A stretch of 36,467 bases of DNA from Actinomycetota bacterium (GTDB taxonomy: Bacteria > Actinomycetota > Thermoleophilia > Gaiellales > Gaiellaceae): positions 1 to 36,467 of the forward strand of contig JACCXX010000019.1 of assembly GCA_013696805.1 (NCBI GenBank), written 5' to 3'. Below are positions 15,155-23,469 of the stretch, piece after piece (the stretch's first letter is position 1; the number at the start of each line of letters is the position of its first letter). The notes beneath the pieces were generated by a model. That model worked only from the letters and a program-made list of their open reading frames with translations, was not told where the DNA came from and searched no databases. Both the position numbers and the translations under genes were made by a program.

Positions 15155-15845
15155 GGCCGAGCGCGGACCCGTCGAAGAAGCCTGGCGCCCTCTCCCCTAG
15201 CCTTTCGCGAACCCGGTCGTAGGCGGCGTCGAGATACGGCGGCCGTGTCGTGCGGTGCCCGTCGGAGGCCACGAGAGAGGCCTGTCGAGTCTCGAGGAAC
15301 CGCCAGGCGAGCTCCTCCGGGCCCGGCCCGTGAAGGCCGAGGACGCTCGTAGCGTTCACCTGCAGCAGCCAGCCACGCGCGGACAGCTCTTCGGCGATCG
15401 CAGGGTCGTCCAGCACTGTCTCGGTGCGCTCTGGGTGAGCAATGACGGGCCGGAGGCCGGAGGCCTCGATGTGCTCTCCCATTCGCAGGAGGACGTTGAT
15501 GCCACCTGTGAACGGCACCTCGACGAGAACACAGCCAGTTCCTTCGAGCTCGTACCGGGAGATGTCCTCACGAAGCAGGCGCGAGGTAGGCGTTAGCTCG
15601 AAGCCGAGCCGCAGCTCGAGGCCAGCGTGTGGCTGCATCTCGTCGTAGGCCCGGCGGACGGCCACCTCACGCTCGGCAGTGAGCGGCAGGTGAGGCCAAA
15701 CGTGCGGAGTGGCGAAAAGAATCGCCGTCCCGCGCTTGGCAGCCTCCCGGCAGAGCTCGATCCCCTGCCGCAATGACTTAGCGCCATCGTCACCGGACGG
15801 GATGACGTGCGAATGGCAGTCGACGAAAAAGGCGGAATTCCTCAC
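15108..15845 (-). CDS. CpsB/YwqE-type PHP-domain tyrosine phosphatase
   Basis: The GTG at 15845 gives 245 aa starting [25 protein letters not shown]; the ORF-track start at 15989 lies inside the neighbouring sigma gene. PHP metal motifs are visible: [37 protein letters not shown] and ASDGH. The family (CpsB, Wzb-like in Gram-positives) dephosphorylates tyrosine kinases that control capsule or exopolysaccharide export. A manganese-dependent phosphatase role is inferred; no BY-kinase gene is nearby. It lies 34 nt downstream of the second sigma gene on the same strand and may be co-transcribed with it. It overlaps the first sigma gene tail to tail by 47 nt. Confidence 0.82.
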   Translation of the reverse strand: MRNSAFFVDCHSHVIPSGDDGAKSLRQGIELCREAAKRGTAILFATPHVWPHLPLTAEREVAVRRAYDEMQPHAGLELRLGFELTPTSRLLREDISRYELEGTGCVLVEVPFTGGINVLLRMGEHIEASGLRPVIAHPERTETVLDDPAIAEELSARGWLLQVNATSVLGLHGPGPEELAWRFLETRQASLVASDGHRTTRPPYLDAAYDRVRERLGERAPGFFDGSALGLSRQQTPSRAALTGV

Positions 15846-15879
15846 TAGTCCAGCGTAGCGACAGGTGCTCGCAGAGGAC

Positions 15880-16842
15880 CTACCCCTCGTCCAGGTACAG
15901 CTGCAAGCCGGGCGCGACGTTGCGCAGCTCGCGCAGAGCGCGGGCCTCCAGCTGGCGAACGCGCTCGCGGGTGATGCCGAGGCCGACACCGACCTGCTCG
16001 AGTGTGTGGGGCGTATGCCCGTCGAGACCGAAGCGCAGGGCGAGCACCCGGCGCATGCGCGGGTTGAGCCCCTCGAGCGCGCCGGCGAGCTCCTTCGAGC
16101 GCAGACCCTTGGCGGTCACGGCGTCCGGGCGATCGGACTTCGTGTCCTCGATCAGGTCGCCGTAGAGGCTCTCGCCGTCACCGACCGGGGTCTCGAGACT
16201 GACCGGGTCCTCGACGAGGTCGAGGAGCTCCTGAACACGCTCTGGCGTAAAGCCGCTCTCCTTCGCGATCTCCGTGACGAGCGGATCGCGATTCAACTTC
16301 TGGGTCAGGATGCGCCGCGCACGCAAGACTTTTCGCGCCGCGTCGGCGACGTGGACGGGCAGCCTGATCGTGCGACCCTGGTCGGCGAGAGCACGGGTCA
16401 CCGCCTGGCGAATCCACCAGGTGGCGTAGGTCGAAAGCTTGAAGCCGAGCTTGTAGTCGAACTTCTCGACCGCTCGGATGAGACCGAGGTTTCCCTCCTG
16501 GATCAGGTCGAGGAGAGGAACGCCCGCTCTTGTGTAGTTCCGCGTGATCGACATCACGAGGCGCAGATTCGATTCGATCAGCTTCCGCTTCGCTGCCTCG
16601 TCGCCTTCGTCCTTGCGTCTGGCGAGCTCACGCTCCTCCACTGGGGTGAGCAGGCGGCCGTCACCGATCTGGCGCACGTAGAGCTTGAGTGGATCCTGGG
16701 TCACCGCGGCGACGGCCTTGTCAGGCGCGTCTTCTTTCTCCTCCACCTCCTCGGTGGGGTCGCCGAGCGCGCCGGAAATGACCTCGAGCTTGGGCTCGAA
16801 GTGATCGGGCTCGGGAGGTGGCTGGTGGAGCGGCCGCGCCAT
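15880..16842 (-). CDS. second RpoD-like sigma factor (group 1/2)
   Basis: The 320-aa protein lacks region 1.1 but has an acidic N-terminal ~50 residues. Region 1.2 ([33 protein letters not shown]), region 2 ([58 protein letters not shown]), region 3, and 4.2 ([28 protein letters not shown]) follow. Regions 2.4 and 4.2 nearly match those of the sigma at 14105, so promoter specificity should overlap. It is probably a group-2 (HrdB/SigB-like) alternative or second principal sigma. Three consecutive inverted repeats lie 24-75 nt upstream of the ATG. The PHP phosphatase gene follows. Confidence 0.92.
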   Translation of the reverse strand: MARPLHQPPPEPDHFEPKLEVISGALGDPTEEVEEKEDAPDKAVAAVTQDPLKLYVRQIGDGRLLTPVEERELARRKDEGDEAAKRKLIESNLRLVMSITRNYTRAGVPLLDLIQEGNLGLIRAVEKFDYKLGFKLSTYATWWIRQAVTRALADQGRTIRLPVHVADAARKVLRARRILTQKLNRDPLVTEIAKESGFTPERVQELLDLVEDPVSLETPVGDGESLYGDLIEDTKSDRPDAVTAKGLRSKELAGALEGLNPRMRRVLALRFGLDGHTPHTLEQVGVGLGITRERVRQLEARALRELRNVAPGLQLYLDEG

Positions 16843-16865
16843 CGAGCCTGTGTATCGGCGTGCCT

Positions 16866-16917
16866 TTCCCGATTCGGGAACCCTCGAACGAGGGAGGGAT
16901 GGAGTCCTGCGAGGACT
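16866..16917 (-). repeat. three consecutive perfect inverted repeats in the sigma gene leader
   Basis: TTCCCGA-T-TCGGGAA (16866-16880), CCCTCG-AA-CGAGGG (16881-16894, directly abutting) and AGTCCT-GCG-AGGACT (16903-16917) are each perfect. On the minus strand they lie 24-75 nt upstream of the sigma ATG. They could form three stacked RNA hairpins in the 5' leader, or be operators. No known riboswitch signature is seen. Confidence 0.75.
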
Positions 16918-17043
16918 TGGGCAAAGTGCTGCTCCACTCTCCGCGGCTTAGCGCACAACCCGCGTGAGGCAGGCACCCCAGACCCTCGAACGGAGGCCGC
17001 CGCCGCATCGTTCTCGGCCGACCCAAGTAAGGATGCTGTAAGG

Positions 17044-17119
17044 GCGCCTAACTAGGCGCACACCCGCGCGTCGATACCTAGTAGGAGCCTTCCACGCTGT
17101 CTGGAAGAGCACTTAGCAT
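17044..17119 (+). promoter_or_regulatory. inverted repeats and -10-like box upstream of the glutaminase gene
   Basis: GCGCCTA-ac-TAGGCGC (17044-17059) and CTTCCA-cgctgtc-TGGAAG (17089-17107) are perfect inverted repeats. A TAGCAT box (17114-17119) ends 8 nt before the ATG at 17128, and no Shine-Dalgarno is present. The second repeat would cover the -35 to -10 spacer, a typical repressor position. Confidence 0.4.
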
Positions 17120-17127
17120 CACCTGAT

Positions 17128-17922
17128 ATGTGTGGAATCGCCGGATATAGCCTGGATCGCTCGAGCCGCGTCTCGCGGACTCTGGCTGCTCAGGCGCTCC
17201 TGGCGGCGATCGCCGAGCGTGGCGCCGATGCTGTCGGCTATGCGCACCGGGGAATTGACGGAGCCGTTGTCGTCCACAAGCAGCGCACCGGGGCGAGCGC
17301 CTTTCTCGACCGCATCTCAATGCCGTGGGAGACCACGCAGGCGCTCATCCACGTGCGCGACTACACCAAAGGCCATCCGACGATCGGGGCGAACAACCAT
17401 CCCGTTCGCCACGGAAGCGTCGTGGGAGTCCACAACGGCATCATCCTGAACGACGAGGAGATCTTCGCGCGGCACAGGTTCGAACGAGCCGCCCCTCGCA
17501 TGACCGTGGACACCGAGGCGATCTTGGCGGTTGCGGAGGAGTCGGACTCGAGCGCCGAGGCGCTCGAGGAGCTTTGTGGCTCCATGGCAACGGCCTGGCT
17601 CGATGAGCGCCGACCCGACACGCTCTTCGTAGCGCGCGGCGTCGGCCGGCCCATCTGGGTTGGAACCGGCTCACGTGAGACCTTCTTCGCGTCGACGAAG
17701 CACGCGCTCGAGGTGCTGGAGAAGTACCTGGGCCTTCGACTTCGGAAGCGCGAGGTCGGAGAGGGCACGTTGCTTGCCCTCGAGCACGGGAAGCTTGTTC
17801 GCACCGACCGGTTCCAGCCTAATCGCGAGTTCGAGGAGACCGCTCTCCCCGCTGTGCGCGCCCCGCAGGAGCGCGTCGCGTGCCTGCGCCGTCTAGCCGC
17901 GATTGCGGCTGCGCTTGGCTAG
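17128..17922 (+). CDS. stand-alone class II glutamine amidotransferase domain
   Basis: The 264-aa protein begins MCGIAGYSL, giving an N-terminal nucleophile Cys2 after Met removal. Other Ntn-glutaminase elements are present: Arg77 in HVRDYTKG, GANNHPV, Asn103-Gly104 in VHNGIILN and Asp128 in TVDTEAI. This is the PurF/GlmS-type glutaminase fold, releasing ammonia from glutamine. The synthetase or isomerase half normally fused to it is absent, and the protein ends ~20 residues after the domain. It must either act with a separate partner or be a plain glutaminase. Its 3' end overlaps the convergent repeat-protein gene by 30 nt. Function is unassigned. Confidence 0.82.
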   Translation: MCGIAGYSLDRSSRVSRTLAAQALLAAIAERGADAVGYAHRGIDGAVVVHKQRTGASAFLDRISMPWETTQALIHVRDYTKGHPTIGANNHPVRHGSVVGVHNGIILNDEEIFARHRFERAAPRMTVDTEAILAVAEESDSSAEALEELCGSMATAWLDERRPDTLFVARGVGRPIWVGTGSRETFFASTKHALEVLEKYLGLRLRKREVGEGTLLALEHGKLVRTDRFQPNREFEETALPAVRAPQERVACLRRLAAIAAALG

Positions 17923-18600
17923 CCGCCCTTCAGGTGACACCTTCACACCCTGCTCGCCCAGCCGCTCCGACACCAGGTACTGAAACGTCGACCATGCCCC
18001 GGGACCGGGCTCGAGCATCCGGTAGACCTGCCACTCGGTAAGCATGGTCCCGTCTCCCCCACGCCGGGCCTCCCCCCAGTCGGCGAACTTCGGCAGCCGG
18101 CCAAGCCTCTTTGCCAACCCGGCGCCCTGTTCGATCGCGCGCTCGAGGCGCTCTTCGCCGACCGGCACGTCGAAGCCGGCCTCACGTAGGGCCGCCGTCA
18201 ACGATCCGAACGTGTGCCAGTAGAGAGACTTGGAAGGCATCGAAGCGCGGTGCTCGTCGAGGTCGCGGGCCGTCGGCGTTCGTTTGAGCTCCTCGCCGAG
18301 CTCCCGTAGGAGCCGTACGAGGTCCTCCCGCGTAGCGAACCGGCGAGGGACGAGCCCTGCCTGGCGCTTGGCCTTGTTCCAGCTCCCGAAGTGCTGGATG
18401 ACGGTCTGCGGGTGCACCGTGGTCTGCGCGTCAGCCTCGAACTCGCGCATCGTCGGCGAACGGCCGAGCCGCTCGGCGCATTCCGCGAGCTGCTCGAGGA
18501 TCTGCTCGTCCGAGTAGCGGCGTCGAATTCCTGACTGGAACTCGGCTAAGCGCTCACGATCGATCTTTGCGAGGGCACGGTAGGCCCCCTTCCGGGGCAT
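17893..18600 (-). CDS. homing-endonuclease-associated-repeat DNA-binding protein
   Basis: The 235-aa protein has two clear copies of a ~55-residue helical repeat: ~29-83 (YSDEQILEQLAECAERLGRSPTMREFEADAQTTVHPQTVIQHFGSWNKAKRQAG) and ~88-143 (FATREDLVRLLRELGEELKRTPTARDLDEHRASMPSKSLYWHTFGSLTAALREAG). A third, divergent copy lies from ~148. This is the HNH/homing-endonuclease-associated repeat (a winged-helix-like DNA reader, often beside HNH nucleases). No HNH or other nuclease motif is present here, so it is probably a DNA-binding regulator or a domesticated relic. It is basic at both ends. A promoter with a 16-nt spacer lies directly upstream, leaving virtually no leader. Confidence 0.78.
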   Translation of the reverse strand: MPRKGAYRALAKIDRERLAEFQSGIRRRYSDEQILEQLAECAERLGRSPTMREFEADAQTTVHPQTVIQHFGSWNKAKRQAGLVPRRFATREDLVRLLRELGEELKRTPTARDLDEHRASMPSKSLYWHTFGSLTAALREAGFDVPVGEERLERAIEQGAGLAKRLGRLPKFADWGEARRGGDGTMLTEWQVYRMLEPGPGAWSTFQYLVSERLGEQGVKVSPEGRLAKRSRNRG

Positions 18601-18607
18601 GGCAAAT

Positions 18608-18635
18608 AGAATAGAGCAGAGTACGCCGTTTGCAA
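18608..18635 (-). promoter_or_regulatory. candidate promoter of the repeat-protein gene
   Basis: On the minus strand TTGCAA (18630-18635), a 16-nt spacer and TATTCT (18608-18613) precede the ATG at 18600 by 7 nt. Four of six bases match in each box. Transcription would begin at about the start codon, implying a leaderless mRNA. The gene also has no Shine-Dalgarno. Confidence 0.45.
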
Positions 18636-18657
18636 AGGGGTCGTAAGAAAGTGTCTT

Positions 18658-21408
18658 CTATGAGGCTGCTGCGGCCAAGTCGAGCCGTGCCTGCTCGTCC
18701 GCCAGGATCTCCGGCGGCAGCACGCCCTCCAGAGCGTCCACGCAACGCGGGCAGAACTGTGTTCCCGCGGCCTTCTTGAGCTCGTCCATCGCCTCCAGCG
18801 CGGGTCGGGCCGCGCGGTAGATGCGGGTTGTCAGCATGGAGTCGAGCGCATCAGCGACGTGGATGATCCGTGCGCCGAGCGGGATCTCCTCCCCCTTCAG
18901 CGCATCTGGATAGCCGGTGCCGTCGAAGCGCTCGTGGTGATGGCGAATCGCAGGCACGGCGTCGTTCAAGAACCCGAGGCGGTCGATGATGCGTGCGCCC
19001 TCGTCCGAGTGGCGCTGCATGAGCGTCCATTCCTCTTCCGTCAACACGGCCGGCTTCAGCAGGATCGCGTCTGGAACGGCGAGCTTGCCGATGTCGTGGA
19101 ACAGAGCCGCGTGACCGAGGAGGTCGAGCTCGCCCCGCGAAAGCCCTAGCTTGCTGCCGATGGCCAGAGCGAGCTGCTGCACGCGGCGTGAATGGCCGGC
19201 AGTGTAGGCATCGCGCGCGTCGACCGTGGCCGAGAGGCTCTCCATGGCAGCCGTCGAGCGTTCCTTCAAGAGCTTGTTGGCGCGCTCGAGAGAGACATTC
19301 TGCGTCTGAATGGTTTCCGCTGCTTCTCGAAGCTTCTGGGCGCTCTTCTGCGTGTGCCGCAGGTATGTCTCCTGTGTCCTGCGCATCAGCAGGAGAGGCA
19401 CTGCGAAGACGGCGAGGGCGTAGAGACCCGCTGCGTGGTAGGCGATCGCCATGACGCCGCCGACGAAGCCGTAGACGACCCAGTGCGGCGCCAGCCAGGC
19501 AAAGCGTTCGTGCCAGGCGGCCCACCAGCGCTGGTGACCCTCCATGGCCATCGCCAGGCTCGTGAGACCCGTATTGACGGCGAAGTAGGTGAGGCCGGCT
19601 GCGAGGCCCGCAGCGGCGGTCACGAACTCACCGAGGGGCCCCTCGAAGCCCAGGGCAAAAACTCCTGCGGCCGCGAGCGAGGCTAGACAGAGCGAGCCGA
19701 TATTGAAGAGCACGTAGTGACCCGGGTAGCGTCGCGCGCTCCAGTGCACCGCTGCCGTAGTCACAGCCAGCGGTAGCGCAGCCCGAGGTCCGAAGAGGGC
19801 TGCTCCCGCTAGCGCGCCCACGGCGCTGACCGAGATCGAGCCGTCATCAACCTCGAGGGCCAGCGCCTCTCCAAGGCCGACGAGCACGACGAGCGCGACC
19901 AGGGCGAAAAAATGCTGGTTGCTTCCGAAAGCGAGCCCGAAGGCTCCCGCGCCGATGCCGACCGCCGTCACGAGTGAGACGACGGCTGCCAGTGGACGTG
20001 ATTGCAGGAAGCTCGGCCCGTGCACGACGTGCGCCCGCGGATGACGCCGCTCCTCGGGCGGAATCGCCTCGACGGCCGGGGGCAACGGAGTGGTGTGGTT
20101 ACCTGCCTGAGGTACCGCTACGAGCCGTGGCTTGCGGTCGACCGGGACCGCGAGGGGCTCCGAGCTCGCGTCGAGCACGCGGTTTCGGCCCTGGAGCTTG
20201 GCCCGGTAGACGGCAAGGTCTGCCTGGTGGATGAGCTCGTTGGCGTCTCCCCCGTCTCGCGGGAAAGTGGCGACGCCGAGCGAAATGGTCACGCGAATCG
20301 GCTGGCTTGACGTTTCGACGTCGATGGCGCGCGCGGCAACTGCCGCACGGATGCGCTCTGCGATCTCGAGCGCCTCCTCCGTGTCCGTCTCGGGAAGCAG
20401 GATGCTGAACTCCTCGCCACCGAACCGCGCCGGCACGTCGTAATGGCGCAGTTCCAGGCGGAAGGTCTCGGCGATCCCCTTGAGCACGGCGTCGCCGGCG
20501 AGGTGTCCATAGGAGTTGTTGATGTCACGGAGCAGGTCGAGGTCGGCCATGAGCAACGCGAAGGGTCGGTCGAAGCGACTCGCTCGCGCTATTTCCTCCG
20601 CCAGCGCGACGCCGAAGTGGCGCGCGTTGAAGAGCCCTGTCTTGGGATCGACCCGCGCCTCGGCTTTGAGTTGAGGCACGCTCAGCGACCGGTGGATGAG
20701 GAGCACCGGGGCGATCGCGAAGGGGATCAGCCACGGGTTGAGGTTCCAGAACGTCGCGAGGACGACACCGAGGGCGGCCAGCACGAGCTCCGTCGAGAGG
20801 CTGTGGAACGAGAAGAGCCCCGAGTCCTTGATCGAGTGCCCACGGGCCAGCATGAGCATCGGAGCGAGTAGCGCGTGGTTCAGTCCGACGAGCACGAGCG
20901 ACGCGGCGCAGCCGGCAAGGGCGAAGCGCAGCTCGCCGTTCGCGACCAGCTCGTCGCCGCGCAAAACGAGTCGCGCACTTCCCCACGCTGCAAGCGTCGC
21001 GAGGATGTAGTTCGAGATGTTGAAGGACTCGATATACCAAGCCGTTCGGTTCTTCAACCAGGCCGGGATGTGTTGAACGATCGCGACCAGCGCGACCAGC
21101 TCCGGCGGAAGCAGGAGGACGGCGGGGACGAGGAACACATTCGTCGCGTGGTACGACTGGTTCCTCGGCGTCTTGACGAGGAGCACCTGAGCCAGCGCCG
21201 TCGCCGTGGCGAGCAAGAGGAACGTCGCCCACAGACGCACGGGCTGCTGCTCGTGCTGGAGTCGACTCAGCACCGGGATAGCCACGGCAGCAGCCGCCAG
21301 GGCGATCGCGATCAGGTACGCGCGAGCAGGCGTCGAGAGGCGGGTTTTTCTCCCGTCGCGCGACCTAGGCCCACGGCCGAGCGCAAGCTCACTCGGAATC
21401 GCGCTCAA
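18658..21408 (-). CDS. membrane-bound GGDEF / HD-GYP c-di-GMP enzyme with duplicated membrane module
   Basis: The 916-aa protein starts at a TTG with GAGG upstream. Its order is as follows. Seven hydrophobic helices span ~28-242. A GGDEF domain spans ~250-415, with DLDLLRDINNSYGHLAGD, the active-site loop GGEEF (330-334) and an intact inhibitory site R321HYD324 five residues before it. A linker and a second set of about seven helices (~470-677) follow, then a coiled coil (~680-720) and an HD-GYP domain (~722-900) with HDIGK (771-775) and HHERFDGTGYP (824-834). It should both make c-di-GMP from GTP and hydrolyse it. The two membrane blocks are similar in length and helix spacing, suggesting fusion of two related receptors. 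Signals and regulation are unknown. It ends 58 nt before the repeat-protein start. Confidence 0.93.
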   Translation of the reverse strand: MSAIPSELALGRGPRSRDGRKTRLSTPARAYLIAIALAAAAVAIPVLSRLQHEQQPVRLWATFLLLATATALAQVLLVKTPRNQSYHATNVFLVPAVLLLPPELVALVAIVQHIPAWLKNRTAWYIESFNISNYILATLAAWGSARLVLRGDELVANGELRFALAGCAASLVLVGLNHALLAPMLMLARGHSIKDSGLFSFHSLSTELVLAALGVVLATFWNLNPWLIPFAIAPVLLIHRSLSVPQLKAEARVDPKTGLFNARHFGVALAEEIARASRFDRPFALLMADLDLLRDINNSYGHLAGDAVLKGIAETFRLELRHYDVPARFGGEEFSILLPETDTEEALEIAERIRAAVAARAIDVETSSQPIRVTISLGVATFPRDGGDANELIHQADLAVYRAKLQGRNRVLDASSEPLAVPVDRKPRLVAVPQAGNHTTPLPPAVEAIPPEERRHPRAHVVHGPSFLQSRPLAAVVSLVTAVGIGAGAFGLAFGSNQHFFALVALVVLVGLGEALALEVDDGSISVSAVGALAGAALFGPRAALPLAVTTAAVHWSARRYPGHYVLFNIGSLCLASLAAAGVFALGFEGPLGEFVTAAAGLAAGLTYFAVNTGLTSLAMAMEGHQRWWAAWHERFAWLAPHWVVYGFVGGVMAIAYHAAGLYALAVFAVPLLLMRRTQETYLRHTQKSAQKLREAAETIQTQNVSLERANKLLKERSTAAMESLSATVDARDAYTAGHSRRVQQLALAIGSKLGLSRGELDLLGHAALFHDIGKLAVPDAILLKPAVLTEEEWTLMQRHSDEGARIIDRLGFLNDAVPAIRHHHERFDGTGYPDALKGEEIPLGARIIHVADALDSMLTTRIYRAARPALEAMDELKKAAGTQFCPRCVDALEGVLPPEILADEQARLDLAAAAS

Positions 21409-21587
21409 CGAAGCCTCACAGTCGCTCGCTCACACCGCATGTGTCCGATATCTCCTTGTCCCTCTTTGAAGGGGCCGCAGAAGTAAGACCTGATCTCAAG
21501 GTAGGCAGACGGCATGTGACTGCCATCCCCCATCCGAGTGAGACCCGGGGCCGGCCACAAGGGCAGACCCCGAATCACATGGTCGGA
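21409..21587. other. spacer between the GGDEF/HD-GYP gene and the second S8 protease
   Basis: Both flanking genes are on the minus strand. The 179 nt hold an imperfect GC-rich hairpin (GGGG-tctGCC...GGCcggCCCC, ~21548-21574) that may terminate the protease transcript, and a small hairpin GGCA-tgtgac-TGCC (~21512). No coding pattern or riboswitch signature is seen. Confidence 0.35.
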
Positions 21588-23429
21588 TTAAGGGAGTGCG
21601 GGTGGTGCCGGCGGTTCCAACAGGGCCGGGATGTCGAGGTCTGGGTCGGCGGCCGCAGCCGCCTCTCCTTCCGGAGTCAGGACGTAATCACCCGTCGGAG
21701 CTGCGACTTCGCCTTCGGCGTTGTCCTCGAAGCTGACATCAGCAGCCGCCAGGGCGTCGCTCCAGGTGACGTCGTGCCAGGTGACGTCACTCCAGGTCAC
21801 GTCACTCCAGGTCACGGACGACCAGGATGCGTCGCTCCAGGTGACGTCCGACCAGGAAGCCGAGTCCCAGGAAGCGTTCGCCTTGGCCACGTCCGACCAG
21901 CTCGCCGCGTCGAACACAGGCGCCTTGACGCCGGTCGCATCGGGCACGACGAACCGGTTCAGCGCCAGGTTCGGGTTGCCGGGCATGGTGACCACAGCGG
22001 ACCGAGAGGCGTTGACCTCGCCCACGCCGGCCGCGCCGGTCAGGCCTTCTTCGCGCACGAAGCGAGCACGCTGCATGAGAGCACCCTTCACCTGGTCAGG
22101 AGTCCAGTTCGGCTTCCTGGCCAGGATCTGAGCAGCCGCGCCCGCGACGATCGGAGCCGCGAACGACGTCCCCGAGAGCCGCATGTAGGTGGGAGCGACG
22201 ACGTTGTCGGGCTTCGCCAGCTTCAGCGTTCCATTCGCCGGCACCGGGCCGATCATGTAGCGGCCAGCCGCCGAGATCTCCGGCTTGCGGAAACCGTCGA
22301 GAGTGGAGCCGTAGGCCGACCAAGACGGAGCCTCGTGCTTCCTCGGGTTCGTTGAGCCCTCGAGGTCGATGGCGCCGACCGTGATCACGAAGGGGTCGTT
22401 GCCGGGTGCGTACGGAACGCCGCTCGGCCCATCGGTCCTGCCGTAGTTACCGGCAGCCACGACGACGACCACGTTGCTGAACCAAAGTTTCTCGACCGCC
22501 TTGTCCAGCGGATCCTTGGTGAAGTTGCTCGGCGTCGTCGAATGGAGCGAGAAGTTGACTACGCGGATGTTGTATTCCGTGCGGTTGTCAGAGATCCACT
22601 CGGCAGCCGCGATCACGTCGCTCGTCCGTGCCATTCCGCTGTCATCCATGACGTCGAGCGAGATGACATTCGCCTGAGGAGCGGAGCCGGCGTAATCGGG
22701 CGCGCTACCCGCTGCGATGCCAGCCACAAACGTTCCGTGCCCGCGGCCATCGCCCGCCGAGTTGTTCGGCAAGCTCGTCAGGGTCACGTCCCTGATGACG
22801 CGGGCACCCATGTCGAAGTCGGCCCGGTTCTTGTCGATGCCGGAGTCGACGATCGCAATCGTCGGCGTGTTCGCCGTCGTGATCTGTTCCTCCGACCAGA
22901 ACGGACGGACGCCCGACGCGGTCGGCCACAGCTGCTTCGAGCTCAGCACGGAGCCGGACAGCTCGACCTTCGAGTCGTGCGTGATCGTCAAGCCCGGAGT
23001 CTTCGCCATCGTCGAGATCTTCTTCGCCTTGACGGTCACGGCAACCGAGTTGATGAACTTGTACGAACCCGTGAGGCCTTCTCGATCGAGGCTGCTGTCC
23101 ATTCGGTCGGCGTGCCCGAACGCATTTTGAGCGTCGTTCACGCCCTCCGAGCTCTGAATAATCGCCTTGACCAGCTTATTCGGCTCGGTAATCGCCATGC
23201 CCTCGAGGTACGGATCAATGTAGCTCGCCGCCGGCGGCGGTTTCCCCTGGTTCTCCCCGGCACCTGCGAGCGGCACAGCGGTCGCAACCAGAACGAGCAT
23301 GAACGCAGCGAAGCCCCGTCCGCCCTTGCCCCAGAGGGCATTGGCGCGCGAGTCCCCGCCGCGGTTCCCCGTTCCCCACAAGGCACTCGACCGGCCCTGC
23401 CCGCCAGTGCCGCCAGTTTCTCTAGACAT
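21588..23429 (-). CDS. secreted S8 protease with N-terminal ALWG motifs and C-terminal WSDV pentad repeats
   Basis: I choose ATG 23429 because GAGGAG lies 5 nt upstream; the ORF-track start at 23522 would read through the leader. The 613-aa protein opens MSRETGGTGGQGRSSALWGTGNRGGDSRANALWGKGGRG, with the ALWGxGxRG motif twice. A hydrophobic signal (~40-57) follows, then a propeptide-like region and the subtilase domain: Asp195 (IVDSGID), His231 (GRGHGTFVAG), Asn328 (VAAGNYG) and Ser422 (LSGTSFAAP). Residues ~510-559 are ten five-residue units of the type (S/T)W(S/H)D(V/A). An acidic Pro-rich tail ends LLEPPAPPALP. It should act outside the cell. The pentads could bind the wall, be a processing substrate or form a beta structure. 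The role is unknown. It diverges from murT. Confidence 0.92.
   Translation of the reverse strand: MSRETGGTGGQGRSSALWGTGNRGGDSRANALWGKGGRGFAAFMLVLVATAVPLAGAGENQGKPPPAASYIDPYLEGMAITEPNKLVKAIIQSSEGVNDAQNAFGHADRMDSSLDREGLTGSYKFINSVAVTVKAKKISTMAKTPGLTITHDSKVELSGSVLSSKQLWPTASGVRPFWSEEQITTANTPTIAIVDSGIDKNRADFDMGARVIRDVTLTSLPNNSAGDGRGHGTFVAGIAAGSAPDYAGSAPQANVISLDVMDDSGMARTSDVIAAAEWISDNRTEYNIRVVNFSLHSTTPSNFTKDPLDKAVEKLWFSNVVVVVAAGNYGRTDGPSGVPYAPGNDPFVITVGAIDLEGSTNPRKHEAPSWSAYGSTLDGFRKPEISAAGRYMIGPVPANGTLKLAKPDNVVAPTYMRLSGTSFAAPIVAGAAAQILARKPNWTPDQVKGALMQRARFVREEGLTGAAGVGEVNASRSAVVTMPGNPNLALNRFVVPDATGVKAPVFDAASWSDVAKANASWDSASWSDVTWSDASWSSVTWSDVTWSDVTWHDVTWSDALAAADVSFEDNAEGEVAAPTGDYVLTPEGEAAAAADPDLDIPALLEPPAPPALP
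21753..21902 (-). repeat. ten tandem 15-nt units coding W-containing pentapeptides
   Basis: The units read SWSDV AKANA SWDSA SWSDV TWSDA SWSSV TWSDV TWSDV TWHDV TWSDA. Three to four units near 21775-21815 are almost identical in DNA (cactccaggtcacgt), showing recent duplication or conversion. The outer units have diverged. Confidence 0.9.
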
Positions 23430-23469
23430 GCCACTCCTCATCCGCGCCGCAACGCGCAAATCCGCAGTA

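Noticed and set aside
15865-17055. 396-aa plus-strand ORF
   Set aside because: It lies opposite the second sigma gene and reads through its hairpin leader; no domain and no ribosome binding site.
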